From Pachypanchax playfairii (lineage: Eukaryota > Chordata > Actinopteri > Cyprinodontiformes > Aplocheilidae): a stretch of DNA of 64,000 nt. A model generated the notes under the pieces. The model worked only from the letters and a program-made list of their open reading frames with translations, did no database searches and was not told the origin of the DNA. The stretch spans positions 257,792 to 321,791 of the forward strand of contig SSNP01000291.1 in NCBI GenBank assembly GCA_006937955.1, read 5' to 3'. Numbering within the stretch: the first letter of the stretch is position 1; every line of letters starts with the position of its first letter. Shown here one piece after another: positions 12,701-26,650 of the stretch. Both the position numbers and the translations under genes were made by a program.

Positions 12701-15700
12701 AGGGTTAATGGCTGTCCATCACACACATATAACATACATGGCTGCACGTGCCTCCTGTACACACTCAGCTTGGCCACTTTCTATGGTATACATAGATAAT
12801 TTGTGAAGACTGGACAAATCTGGAGCGGCAAAATGGAAAAAAAAACAAGACTAACCCCAGTTTAGCATGGTAACATAATCAGACACTCATCAACAAACTG
12901 AAGACATGCATATAGATTACTATGTTTATAACATCCCGATAAGTCCAACTGCAGCTTTACATAAAGACTTGAATGCAATTCAATCTGTGTGTTGTGCACA
13001 ACTAACCCAAAGCAGGACTTATTTTATTAGACTAAAACAAAGTGCGTAATACTTGGGAAATGGCATACCTAATCACCTCAGAGACCGGGTACAACAAACC
13101 AGCAGCTGAATATGAAAGAGCCAACATTTCCCACTTTGTTCCTAATGCTGCACGGCCAATCAAAATTAATTTATTTTAATGTATGCACACAGAAGGTCAA
13201 TTATCCAAATGATTCCAGTTCAGATTGCACCTGATCTTGAGAGCCAATGAGCCATAGAAAGGGCAGATGGGTGTGCTTTGCAAGGCAAATCATCACCCCA
13301 ACTCCTTTTTTTGTCACCTCCCTCGCATTTACATGTCCAAATGTTCAGATCGTTGGCTCACCTTTAATTAAATGCATTTTGATAACAGATAAATAACTTC
13401 CCATTTAACTCGAGCAGAAGTAGTAAAGCTATGAAGAAGAATCTGCCAAGACTAACAGTTGAATAATACAAGTACAATTAGTAAGCTTTCACTTTTTAGT
13501 TTTTTTGTATCAAGACATAAAAAACTGTTGCACGCTGGTTCCCAGAATTAGATAAATACAACCTAAATACACAACAACACATAAGATATACGTTATGAGG
13601 ACTGATCTGGATCCATGAGTTGATTGTGTAAAAGTAGGACATTTTAACAAAATGAGAAACATTATGGAAAACCCTCATCATCTTCAGTGTGTCTTCAGTC
13701 AGAAACGTCTTCAGATCCGCTGCAACACAGACGCTACAGGTGATCCTTCCTGTTCCTGTCAACCACTACAAACATCTCAATATCTCAATGAAGAATAAGA
13801 AGCACATTCATTGGAAATGGCTTTACAACCCTTCTTAAATATAAAGGAAGCAACAAAAGCTTCACAGAATTCCCTTCTGATGTCTTTCATGAACACACTT
13901 GAATTCTCCAGACTCTTCTGCTTTTGTATTGATGATCATATTGAGGATGTGATCACAGGAATGATCAGGTGTATTTGATTAGCAGCACCTGGCTGCTTGG
14001 AATCATTTAATTCCAATTGAAGCCTTGCGTGTCTACAGCTTGGTTTGATTTTTCTTATGTAAAGACAAAATCTGGGATGTCATTTGTTGTTTATTTGACA
14101 TTGTGTTCACGAAGTACTGTATTCTTTTCACTAAGTTCTGTTATATAAAAGCTTTGAGGTAAAAGTGGACACCATGACTGCAACACTCAAACTTCTTAAT
14201 TGGAAAAGACACATTTGTTCAGCTAATTTATAGATTAAAGGGTGGATCACAAAATAGTGCTGCAATTTCAAATATCACAGGACAGTTTATTTTATGCATG
14301 AAGAGCTGAGGTTCCATACACATTCCTTAAAGCCTTAAGAAAATGCAACCCTAATTTGAGAAAGTCCAGATTTTTTTTTTGTATAAGGCCAAATTTCACT
14401 ACATTAAATCATGTACAAGTAAAAAACAGATGAAATATAGTACATACATAATGGACAGTAATAGAGACCAGGAATTGAAGAAATTATGAACGCACCCAGT
14501 AAAAGGTTGACAGCTGTTGTTATTATCACTATCACAAACGAAGGGAGCGAGACTAATGAAGGACAGGCCTTCACATACAGATCCCAGATCTACAAAGCCA
14601 CTGATTTGATTTTCATTCTCATCAGAGACCAATTCAGGGCTGTTATTGAACAGCTATGACTACGACTTGCTGCAATTTAGCTTTGGCTAAATTAATCATT
14701 TTGAAATTGATAGAACAGACTCAACTCACTGTCCCTTTCTATATTTATTTATTTTATTGTACCTTCCTCTGCGGACCCTGCGGATGATGCATGGTCTGGA
14801 TAAGTGGGTGTTAAATGATCAGAAACAACTAAACCTGGTAAAAACAGATGGGGACAATCAGGATTTAATTTTCAGAAAGCCAAACATGGATATATTAATT
14901 GAAGGAGTACGTTAGTGTCCAGGCAGCCTACTTTCGTTCTGATTGAAATGCTGCTGCATGAAAAATTCCCAATGTACTCAAGTTTCATCAAATGGTGATG
15001 TAGTCTGCACTCGGGTGCAAATGAGACAGAATCTTTTAGTTGTCTTGGTGGAGAGGGGGCAGCCATTGGCTCCATTGCTGACAATTTGCCCTGCTGACTT
15101 GATGAAGCGTCGGCACACAGAGCAGCATATCAATTAGCCATTAAAGGTTTGCTCAGGTATTAGAGGGATCAGAGAAACCAATAAGAGTCTCAGGAGAAAA
15201 GAACTGACTAGATTCCAGATCGATGGAGGGCTCAGAATAAGAGCTCAGTCCATGTCATGGGGGTCACAGAGGGTCGATGATTAGGGTGACCTTTGAACTC
15301 ATAGCGGAAGTTGACACCATATAACTAATTAAGATGGCAGACTTGTGGGTAATTTCTTTTTGGGGAATAAAAGCAATAATCAGACTGGTAAAAATACATT
15401 TTATACAATGAGAATCGGAGAATAAATATTTTATTATCCAAATCTGAGAGCATGTTCAAATAATGTGTATTTATTTAAAATACCAAATGAAAAGATTAAT
15501 TAAAAACAGGGATTCACCTTTTTGTTAAGGATGAGCCGTTAATGCCTTAGTTACCTAAAGCCCAACAAAAAAACAGCACTTTTAAATTTATTTTTCCTCC
15601 ACATATAACTTATTAAATTGTTAGTTGTATTTTTTGTTGTGTTGTTGCATTGTTCAGCTGCAAAAAATCAACAACAAATAATTCAACCTACATGTAAATA

Positions 15701-18700
15701 ATCACAGTAAAACAAATGACAGAAGTTTTGTTCTAACTCTTCACCCTAACCATCCCAAACTCAATGTGTTCTTAATATACACGTCAAAACCTCAGAGACA
15801 CTAAGAGGACTATCACATTATGGCAGATTCTTTGTGATGTAGCAGAGTTTCATCCAAACTGAAGGGGTACTAAGGAATCACAACTTTTACAATACTAGAA
15901 ATTACATGAGAGCCAAATCATTAAAATGTATAAATTATACTGTGTTCTTCTATAGAATTTGTTGTAATTGTAAATTGCACATAATGTGAATTCAAGTATT
16001 TGCTATTGGCTCCTAGCAGTGATTTTACATAAATTTTGTGTATTAAATGAAACAGCAGAGACTAACACTGACTTGAAAAAAGTCAAAGTGGCACAAAGGA
16101 TGTGGCACCATCATAATAAAAGTCCAATTATTTAATTTCGTCTTCACAAAATAAATGGCACTGCTGCAAGTTTAAAATCCCCCATGAGTTCCTCGCTCTC
16201 ACTCAGTGGAGCTGCTGTCCCCACCTCTGCTGATAAAGTCTTTCAGTTCCTTAAGAATAAACAGGAACCCTCCCGTCTTACCACTCTATCAACCCACTGT
16301 CTTGCATACCAGTCGTCCACTGATGGCTCACACTCGCCTGTTTGTGTGTGTGTTTTTGAGTTTGCATGTGTGAGAGCACAGAGAGCGAATGGAAGTCGTC
16401 TTCTGCAAGATGAGCTCCAGTGATTACAGGCTGAGACAGTTTTCTAATTATTCTGTCAAACATCAATCCTGTGGGCTGATGCAGGCCGTCCCATGGCCTG
16501 ATGGACAATGTAATCACTGGGAGGACACCCCCCCACTGCCACCTCGCCCCACTCTTCCACCCATTTTACGCATCCCTCCACCCGTTCCCTCCCTTTCTTT
16601 TCATCTTCTGCACTTTCTCATTTTCCCTTCTTATATTGTTCTGCTCTCACTCGTCCTTCTCAGACACTCGTCTTACTTCTCTACACACTCAGTTATCTTG
16701 ATACTTGCTGTGAGTTAAGACACTCTGAACTTGTAGTAAGTAACTGTTACAGACGATGCAACTAAATTTGGGCAGAAGGAAACAAACATTAACAACAATA
16801 TCTTCCTGTTTGCTACATCTTATGCTAACAGCTTTTAGCCAGCAGCATGCTAGGTGTGGTTTCAACTGCAGGAGCTGATGAATACTAACAAACAAAGGAG
16901 TTGTGATGAAACAGATACAGGCTGTTAGAACTCAGGAGAACTCTGGTTTTATCACCACCTGCGTAGTTTGAGAGATTAAAACTGAAAGAGAAGTTGTTGA
17001 CCTGTTTTCACCCACTATGAAGGTAAGAACACCTGTGGAGCTAAAATATTCAACAGAAACCTCAGAAAAACTGTTTTAACTGGAAGGGTCTCTTTAAAAC
17101 TTCAAGTTACTGTTTTGAAACTTGTGTAAGTGGATCCCTCTGTGTGCCTCCAATGGCCCTACAATAAACTGAATAACTTCAGTGCTCCGGGTTGCAGTCG
17201 TGAGTGGGCATTCCTTTCCTGCTTTACGGCAACAGCTGTTTGTAGCAGCAGTGGCTGCCATTCGCTACTATAAAGGCTAGCAGTTAGCTTTTCAGCTCAT
17301 TGTTTGCTACACTAAAAGAGTAGAAAGCAAAAACCTTTTTCCATTTTCTTTCTGCACCGATAATAATCGTGCATATAAAACAATAATAAGAATAATAAGC
17401 CACCTTGTCTAATGACATCGTTATCTGCAAAGCCAGTTCGAGCAATGGTCGTCTGAGACGCGGTAGTTTTACCACAGCTGTAATTCCTATTTTAACCACT
17501 GGGTGGGAAAAGCAGAAAAGTTATATATTACTGCTTTAGGTTCCACACAAGAGGTGTAGAACATCTTAAAAAAAACAAGTTTTTGTTTGAGTCAGAACTA
17601 AAATAAATAAATTACATATATCAGGTAGCTGTGTGGCATGATATATGCATGTCAGTGTACATGGTGGTATGTTGGATATCATGGAGTAGATTAGATAATT
17701 TACAAAAGAAAAAGGTTATTTGTTCACAGAAGTGCTGCAGAATATTTTTCATCTGCTAAAGACATTTTCTCATTTATCAACCTAACAAATCTGAATGTGG
17801 AGTTTTTGAATCAAGAGAATTATAAAAGTCTCATCAGTAAATTAAGGCAAATAAAACATGCTGACTGTACATCGTACTATGGTGTGAACTTATGATTTAA
17901 ACAGTCTGACTACGGACACAGAAGCATATAGACACACAACAAATCAAAAGATACTGTGAATAACATTGTTTTCTTTGCATGCTGGATCAGATTTGGTCCA
18001 TCTCAGACAGAAACCATCAAGATGCTGTGAACATTTAAAAGAGAACATTGTGTTTTGTTATATTTAGTGTGATAAAAAAAGTTGGAAAAACAAAACATTT
18101 TTATCAGAAAGCCAGTTTAGTAGGTCAGCAGCTGTGAGTACATTATGAGTAGTGGTAAAACATCCAAAACACATAGGATGGTGGCCCTTGAAGACCAAGA
18201 TTAGACACTACTAGTAACAAGTCATTACTAGTGATAATATTGTCAGTTTGTCTGGTTGTTTTACAGTATTTACAAATTACAGTACCTCCGTTCTCATTGG
18301 GTCTTTTATAAAAGATCGGCTTACATGCATGATTCAGACCATCCTGAGAACCAAGAACATGAACGTGACTGTTTCCTTTTATTATAAATCAAATTATATC
18401 AAAGAGAAAAGAGAGTATCAGATGTTATAGGATGAGACTGAAGTGGGGCACCATGAAAGAAAGTTGAACTTCTTTAACAAAACCATCAACCAGGATCCAT
18501 TAATAATCCATTAGGGAGAAAGAACATTGACTACACTAGACCACATTCTGATGTGGCAGCCAGTTTCCTTTATCAGGCATTTTGTGACATTTCAGAGTAC
18601 TGATATTGTGTGTTTCAATGATTACAATATATCAGACTAAAAGGTCTGCAAGGTTGTTGTCTTGGCAACAAAACCTCTATAAATCGAATGGCCTACCACC

Positions 18701-21700
18701 CATGGCCTTAAAAGAAAGGAACGAATGAGAAAACATGTCAGGAACAAAAAAATGTTTTCAAAATGTAGAGCAAAATGAATTTATTGTTTTTTTTTTCTTG
18801 GAACGAGAGCAGTGGAAATAATTAAAGAGAAAAAAAGAATCTAATTTCAGAAATGAATCCCGACTTGGGAGGCTGCTTTTATTATGAAAATAATTTGAGA
18901 TTTAGTGCATTTGTATGAGCAAAGGAAAACTATTTTCTCTGCCTGAAAAGCCTGCTGTCCTTCTCCCCCCAGTGCAAATCTCCTGTCCATCTGTATCTTC
19001 CTCTGGCAGGAGCTGATAGCAGCTAAGATAATAGTGTAGGAGAGTCGTGTTCTACATTGCTTCTACTGCTTGCTGAAAAAGGCAGACTGCTACAGCAGAC
19101 GACAATCATGTCAGCTTGGATAAAAACTAGGGGCTGAACTGCATCATGCAGTCTGATAACATCTTTTTCCCCCACAGGCTGACACTTAATACGAGTATAA
19201 CAGTGATACGATCTGGATAAGAGAAATCTGAAGTGGTAAATAGCTACGTATTAAAAGAATTGAGTCCTGACAAGAATCACATTAACAAAAAAGCAAAAGA
19301 ATTAGTGAATACTGGATAAAGGTGATTAATATAGGGGGCGAGTGTTTGCAACATTTTCTCTTACACAGTATGTCTGCAGAAATACAGTGGGGCAAAAAAG
19401 TATTTAGTCAGCCACCAATTGTGTAAGTTCTCCCACTTAAAAAGATCAGAGAGGCCTGTAATTTTCATCATAGGTATACCTCAACTATGAGAGACAAAAT
19501 GAGGAAAAAAAATCCAGAAAATCACATTGTCTGATTTTTAAAGAATTTATTTCCAAATTATGGTGGAAAATAAGTATTTGGTCACCTACAAACAAGTAAG
19601 ATTTCTGGCTTTCACAGACCTGTAACTTCTTTAAGAGGCTCCTCGGTCCTCCACTCGTTACCTGTATTAATGGCACCTGTGTGAACTCGTTATCAGTATA
19701 AAAGACACCTGTCCACAACCTCAAACAGTCACGCTCCAAACTCCACTATGGCCAAGACCAAAGAGCTGTCAAAGGACACCAGAAACAAAATTGTAGACCT
19801 TCACCAGGCTGGGAAGACTGAATCTGCAAGAGGTAAGCAGCTTGGTGTGAAGAAATCAACTGTGGGAGCAATTATTAGAAAATGGAAGACATACAAGACC
19901 ACTGATAATCTCCCTCGATCTGGGGCTCCACGCAAGATCTCACCCCGTGGGGTCAAAATGATCACAAGAACGGTGAGCAAAAATCCCAGAACCACACGGA
20001 GGGACCTAGTGAATGACCTGCAGAGAGCTGGGACCAAAGTAACAAAGGCTACCATCAGTAACACACTACGCCGCCAGGGACTCAAATCCTGCAGTGCCAG
20101 ACGTGTCCCCCTGCTGAAGCCAGGACACGTCTGCGGTTTGCTAGAGAGCATTTGGATGATCCAGAAGAGGACTGGGAGAACATCATATGGTCAGATGAAA
20201 CCAAAATAGAACTTTTTGGTAGAAACTCAACTTGTCGTGTTTGGAGGGGAAAGAATGCTGAGTTGGATCCAAAGAACACCATACCTACTGTAAAGCATGG
20301 GGGTGGAAACATCATGCTTTGGGGCTATTTTTCTGCAAGGGGACCAGGACGACTGATCCGTGTAAAGGAAAGAATGAATGGGGCCATGTATCGTAAGATT
20401 TTGAGTGAAAACCTCCTTCCATCAGCAAGGGCATTGAAAATGAGACGTGGCTGGGTCTTTCAGCATGACAATGATCCCAAACACACCGCCCGGGCAACGA
20501 AGGAGTGGCTTCGTAAGAAGCATTTCAAGGTCCTGGAGTGGCCTAGCCAGTCTCCAGATCTCAACCCCATAGAAAATCTCTGGAGGGAGTTGAAAGTCCG
20601 TGTTGCCCAGCGTCAGCCCCAAAACATCACTGCTCTAGAGGAGATCTGCATGGAGGAATGGGCCAAAATACCAGCAACAGTGTGTGAAAACCTTGTGAAG
20701 ACTTACAGAAAACATTTGACCTCTGTCATTGCCAACAAAGGCTATATAACAAAGTATTGAGATTAACTTTTGTTATTGACCAAATACTTATTTTCCACCA
20801 TAATTTGCAAATAAATTCTTTAAAAATCAGACAATGTGATTTTCTGGATTTTTTTTCCTCATTTTGTCTCTCATAGTTGAGGTATACCTATGATGAAAAT
20901 TACAGGCCTCTCTGATCTTTTTAAGTGGGAGAACTTACACAATTGGTGGCTGACTAAATACTTTTTTGCCCCACTGTATTTATTACAAACCGAGTGAATT
21001 TCTGAGGTTATACTCTGAGTCTTGTGACATCTACTTCAACCTAAAGCATGAAAACATAACACAGGAGCCGATTTCTCTGGAGATATGACACGGGGAATGT
21101 TTTATGTCAGCCTCATTGTCTTTCCATTACACTCGATAATAAAAGAAGTGTGCGGATCAGACAAGAGGCTTGTATCAAATCGGGCCTGGAAAAGCCAATT
21201 ATGGTGACAATAATCTCTTGCTGTTCTGCTGCCGGCATGACTCGCTATGCAAAAGTACAAATACCTGAAACAAGATGAGCTGGGAGGAGGAGGGGCACCG
21301 AACTGACACAGGACAATTAAACAGATAGTGTGTGCTGCTTTGCTTTCTAATTAGGCTTCACAGCTGGTAGAAAAATTAAATTTTTCCAGAGTATGGCTTT
21401 GGGAGATTTAGAATTTTGATTTCTTTCAACTACACATTAGACTCTGAATGTTGGTGAAAATGTGTATATTTTCATGTGTTTTTGTGCAACATTTTCTAAA
21501 CGTTGAACTATGTTCATGTGTGGTTAGAATAAGCTACTATGCTGTTAGACATCCCAGAAAATCACACCATTTCAAGGAAACGTCTACGATTCCCTCCACA
21601 GCAGACATGAAACAATAACCAGACACAGGATCCAACAAGTATTTTGTCTCTTTTGTCTTCAATCAATAAGTTGGAGAAATTGTCTGAATCAGAGCCGAGT

Positions 21701-24700
21701 TAGTCCATGGGAGACAACATACCACAGACCATAGAAACAGGCATTTAAAGAGGATTTCTGATTATCCTAAAGTCAGTTTCAAAAGCAATGAAAGTCTCTT
21801 TTGAGGTTTGATGTTAAAATATGGGATTTTTATTTGTTTCATAAAAGTGAATGAATGTTTTGGGTTTTACCGGATTTATTGTAAAGAATATATTTTTGTA
21901 CCTTGGCTTGCTTTAGATGGACGATCCTTTAGGACTCCTTCACATTGCAGAAAGAATTAAAAATCTTCCTTTAAATGGCCGATGGCCAAAACAATGGAGA
22001 AATATACTTCACATATAGTTTAACTCTTTACACAAGCTTTATAACACTTGAGTTAACAGGAGTAAACTTATTATACAGGCTATTATTAAATATGAACATT
22101 TCAGCGTCTTTCACTGTCACCTTATTATAATATATATATATATATTACACACACTCAAACATTTCCCATGAATGTTTTTACAGTGACTAATGCTGCAGCT
22201 AATGATGTGAGATGCACTCTGACCACCTTCAGCCAAAGAGGGAAGGCTTTGGCATGCTGTTAAGCTTAACAGCTATTATTTTATATTGAATCAATTAATT
22301 TACAACAACATCAAAAAGCAATTAACCTGTGTTTGAATAGTTAAAAAGCAACTTTAGAAGACGATCTCCCACATTAACAGTCTGTGAGCTGATGATGGGG
22401 CACTGGTTGTGACTCAGAGCACAAATGATCTCATCAACAGAGTGTTTGAGTGGCCGTATATAAGTGCACCTTGGTAATGCAGAGGCTTGGGGTGGTGGGT
22501 GGGGGGTATCTAACAGTGACACTTGTGCTGTGAAGACTCTCAGCAGAGTATAGGGCTACTTGTGATTGTGATTTCTCAAGTCTTGGAAAATGGAAAGTTG
22601 AGAGATGAAGGACTGAAAAGGTAGTGAAGGGTGAAGTGATGACAGCAGATGGTTTGAATGGAAGGAATCTCAAATACTAGAAAACCGTGTGATGAGACAC
22701 GCAGTTCATCAGTTTGTAACAGTATATTGTATTTTAATGGGCCATTACAGTGACTGATTGATCCTCGACTACGTTAAAACCCCGTGTGAAGTGTAAACAC
22801 AACTGATTTGCAGCTCTCGTTGCATAATATTTACAGCTGGTGAAAAGTGCAGTCAGTAAAGCTGCCAAAACAAAGATTTATTTATTGATTACATTTAATC
22901 TGTGTTGTTTACATGCAGTTGGATTTGACTGTTATTGGTCCCAACGAGAAACTGCCTGAAAGGCAACTAAAAACAGTAATTATCACTTCTCTAATGATTC
23001 TGATTATCAAGTCTGCTTAACCTTCAACTGACCCAAACCGCATAATCCTGTGAGCCTTTTTAATGTTTTTTTATTAGAAAAATGTTTACTGATATAAATT
23101 CATCAGTACACTTGTCCACTTTTGATACAGTGGCTTGTAAAACTATTCGGCCCCCTTGAACTTTTCCACATTTTGTCACATTACAGCAACAAACATGAAT
23201 CAATTTTATTGGAATTCCACATGAAAGACCAATACAAAGTGGTGTACACGTGAGAAGTGGAATGAAAATCAGACATGATTCCAAACATTTTTTATACAAA
23301 TAAATAACTGAAAAGTGGTGTGTGTGTAATTATTCAGCCCCTTTGGTCTGAGTGCAGTCAGTTGCCCATAGACATTACCTGATGAGTGCTAATGACTAAA
23401 TAGAGTGCACCTGTGTGTAATCTAATGTCAGTACAAATACAGCTGCACTGTGACGGCCTCAGAGGTTGTCTAAGAGAATGTTGGGAGCAACAACACCATG
23501 AAGTCCAAAGAAGACACCAGACAGGTCAGAGATAAAGTTATTGAGAAATTTAAATCAGGCTTAGGCTACAAAAAGATTTCCCAAGCCTTGAACATCCCAC
23601 GGAGCACTGTTCAAGCAATCATTCAGAAACGGAAGGAGTATGGCACAACTGTAAACCTACCAAGACAAGGCCGTCCACCTAAACTCACAGGCCGAACAAG
23701 GAGAGCACTGATCAGAAATACAGCCAAGAGGCCCATGGTGACTCTGGACGAGCTGCAGAGATCTACAGCTCAGGTGGGGGAATCTGTCCATAAGACAACT
23801 ATTAGTCGTGCACTGCACAAAGTTGACCTTTATGGAAGATTGGCAAGAAGAAAGCTATTGTTAAAAGAAAACCATAAGAAGTCCCGTTGGCAGTTTGCCA
23901 CAAGTCATGTGGGGGACACAGCAAACATGTGGAAGAAGGTGTTCTGGTCAGATGAGACCAAAATACAAAACGCTATGTGTGGCGGAAAACTAACACTGCA
24001 CATGACTCTGAACACATCATCCCCACTGTCAAATATGGTGGAGGCAGCATCATGATCTGGGGGTGCTTCTCTTCAGCAGGGACAGGGAAGCTAGTCAGAG
24101 TTGATGGGAAGATGGATGGAGCCAAATACAGGACAATCTTGGTAGAAAACCTCTTAGAGCCTGCAAAAGACTTGAGACTGGGGCGAAGGGTCACCTTCCA
24201 GCAGGACAACGACCCTAAACATAAAGCCAGGACAACAATGGAATGGTTTAAAACAAAACATATCCATGTGTTAGAATGGCCCAGTCAAAGTCCAGATCTA
24301 AATCCAATCCAGAATCTGCTGTTCACAAACGCTGTCCATCTAATCTGACTGAGCTGGACCTGTTTTACAAAGAAGAATGTTCAAGAATTTCAGTCTCTAG
24401 ATGTGCAAAGCTGGTAGAGACATACCCTAAAAAACTGGCAGCTGGAATTACACCAAAAGGTGGTTCTACAAAGTTTTGACTCAGGGGGCTGAATAATTAC
24501 ACACACACCACTTTTCAGTTATGTATTTGTAAAAAATGTTTGGAATCATGTGATTTTCATTCCACTTCTCACGTGTACACCACTTTGTATTGGTCTTTCA
24601 CATGGAATTCCAATAAAATTGATTCATGTTTGTGGCCGTAAAGTGACAAAATGTGGAAAAGTTCAAGGGGGCCGAATACGTTAGCAAGCCACTGTAGGTA

Positions 24701-26607
24701 CAGGTACAAGGATTATGAAATCTAGAAAAAATTGATATATTTTCTACACATTTTAAGATTAAATTTTACTCTAACAATTTTTTTAACACTATATTTTTCT
24801 CTATTTATCCATCTTCTTATGTCACTTTTCCTGTTTAGGGTTGCAGTGAGCTGCCGATCTCCAGTACATACAAACCTGGACATGGTGTCAGTTCATCACT
24901 AGGCCACATAGAGACAAACCACACAGACAACCATGAACAACCACATTCACATCAGCATGATGTCTGTGGAAGGACACTGTGTAATCAGGTAAAAACCCAC
25001 GCTTGCACAGGGAGAACATGCAAACTTTGCACAGAAGGCAGCAACCTGTTGGACCTGTAATCTTCTTGCTGCAAGGACATGACTAACAACTGTGCCTCAT
25101 TACTGCCACCACTATATTTTTATTGTTTTTCAATAAATCATGGCTGAAGGACCTAGAGTAGCTAGATTTACTGCAACAAAAGCACCATGATTAGAACATG
25201 TACCCAAATGAAAATAGTTCAGTTGGTGAAGAAAAGTTAGCATCAGTTAATGTCAGTCATATTTCTGAGGTAATGAACCCCTTTGATACAGAAAGTGACC
25301 ATGATTGTTCATCCTACATCTAAGGCACATCAAGCTGGAAATCGAGGTTTCCCTGCAACAGGATCAGAAAGAGTATAGGATGGGCTAAGATTGGAGTTAT
25401 GGTTAACAGTCAAATACAACTAAAAACTGACCTAGCAGTCCAACCAAGCATTCAGTATGTGGAAAATGAGCATCCTGAGAAGGTTAGATCGTACAGAGTC
25501 AACAATAAGGCCACATAAATCTTCCTATAGGTCATCAGCGTGAGCAGGTAATAACATAATAAAAAGTAGTAGAACATTTCAGAATATGTGTCTTGAATAC
25601 AAGTACAGTGAAACCCCGCCCTGCGGATACCCCTCGGGAGTGGACACCCCGCTGTTTAGGACAACGGACACTTTTCGTCCGTCCAAAAAATAACATCAGT
25701 GAAAATTTATCTGGCTAACAGATAGTAGCACAGAAGCTAGCTGCACATCGGATGCGTCAGGACACAGACCAGGAGGACCCTCAGCTGCTGCCACTAGCCA
25801 TCAGCACCTGCTCCCAAGCCATCTCATGTGCCAATGACCTGCTGCACTACCTGGCAGACTCAAGGACAAATATTAGCGCTTCCCTTGTTCTGTTGTGACA
25901 TTCAGGTCCATTAAGACAGTATCCATTAAATTTTATTCAAAGTTGAGATATATTCAGAAGGGGATTTAATTAGACACTAGTTCATAAAATAAGCTGATGT
26001 ACTGAGGAAATGTCTGTGACAATGGTTTACGGACATTCCTAGACGACAGGACACCCGGACACCTAGACAACCTACACCTTTGGGCCGGAAACCGCACCAT
26101 AACGGACAAAACGTCAGATCCCGTCAGTGTCCCCCACAGTGAGGTTTCACTGTACTGGTATATATGATAAACAAACAGAAACAAAAATAATTACTATATA
26201 AAATAATAGGGTCATAATAATAATATTTGTTTTTTTATACAATGTGAAGAAGTGGAATCATTAATTAGCTCAAACAGATGCTTTTGAAAATAAAATAAAA
26301 GGTATTCTAGGCTACATTCTTCGTCCAAGTGTTTGATTACACAGAGTTGCTCAGTCACATGCAGCTTCCCCTTCTGTGGCATCCACAGGCTCTGTTGGAA
26401 CGCTCCCCCTACCCCCATGGTGTGAACCAGGTGCTGTGATGACAAAATGCTCCTGGCAGCAATAAGAGAACAGAGAGAGCAGTGCTCAATTAGCCTGAGC
26501 TCCAATCCCAGATCCTCTATTGATTTCCCACAGATGAGGAATGGCAGATAGGAGAAAGCTCAATCAGACAGAACCATGGGACTCGTCTCTCTGTATGTCT
26601 GCGAGTA

Positions 26608-26650
<43 letters not shown>

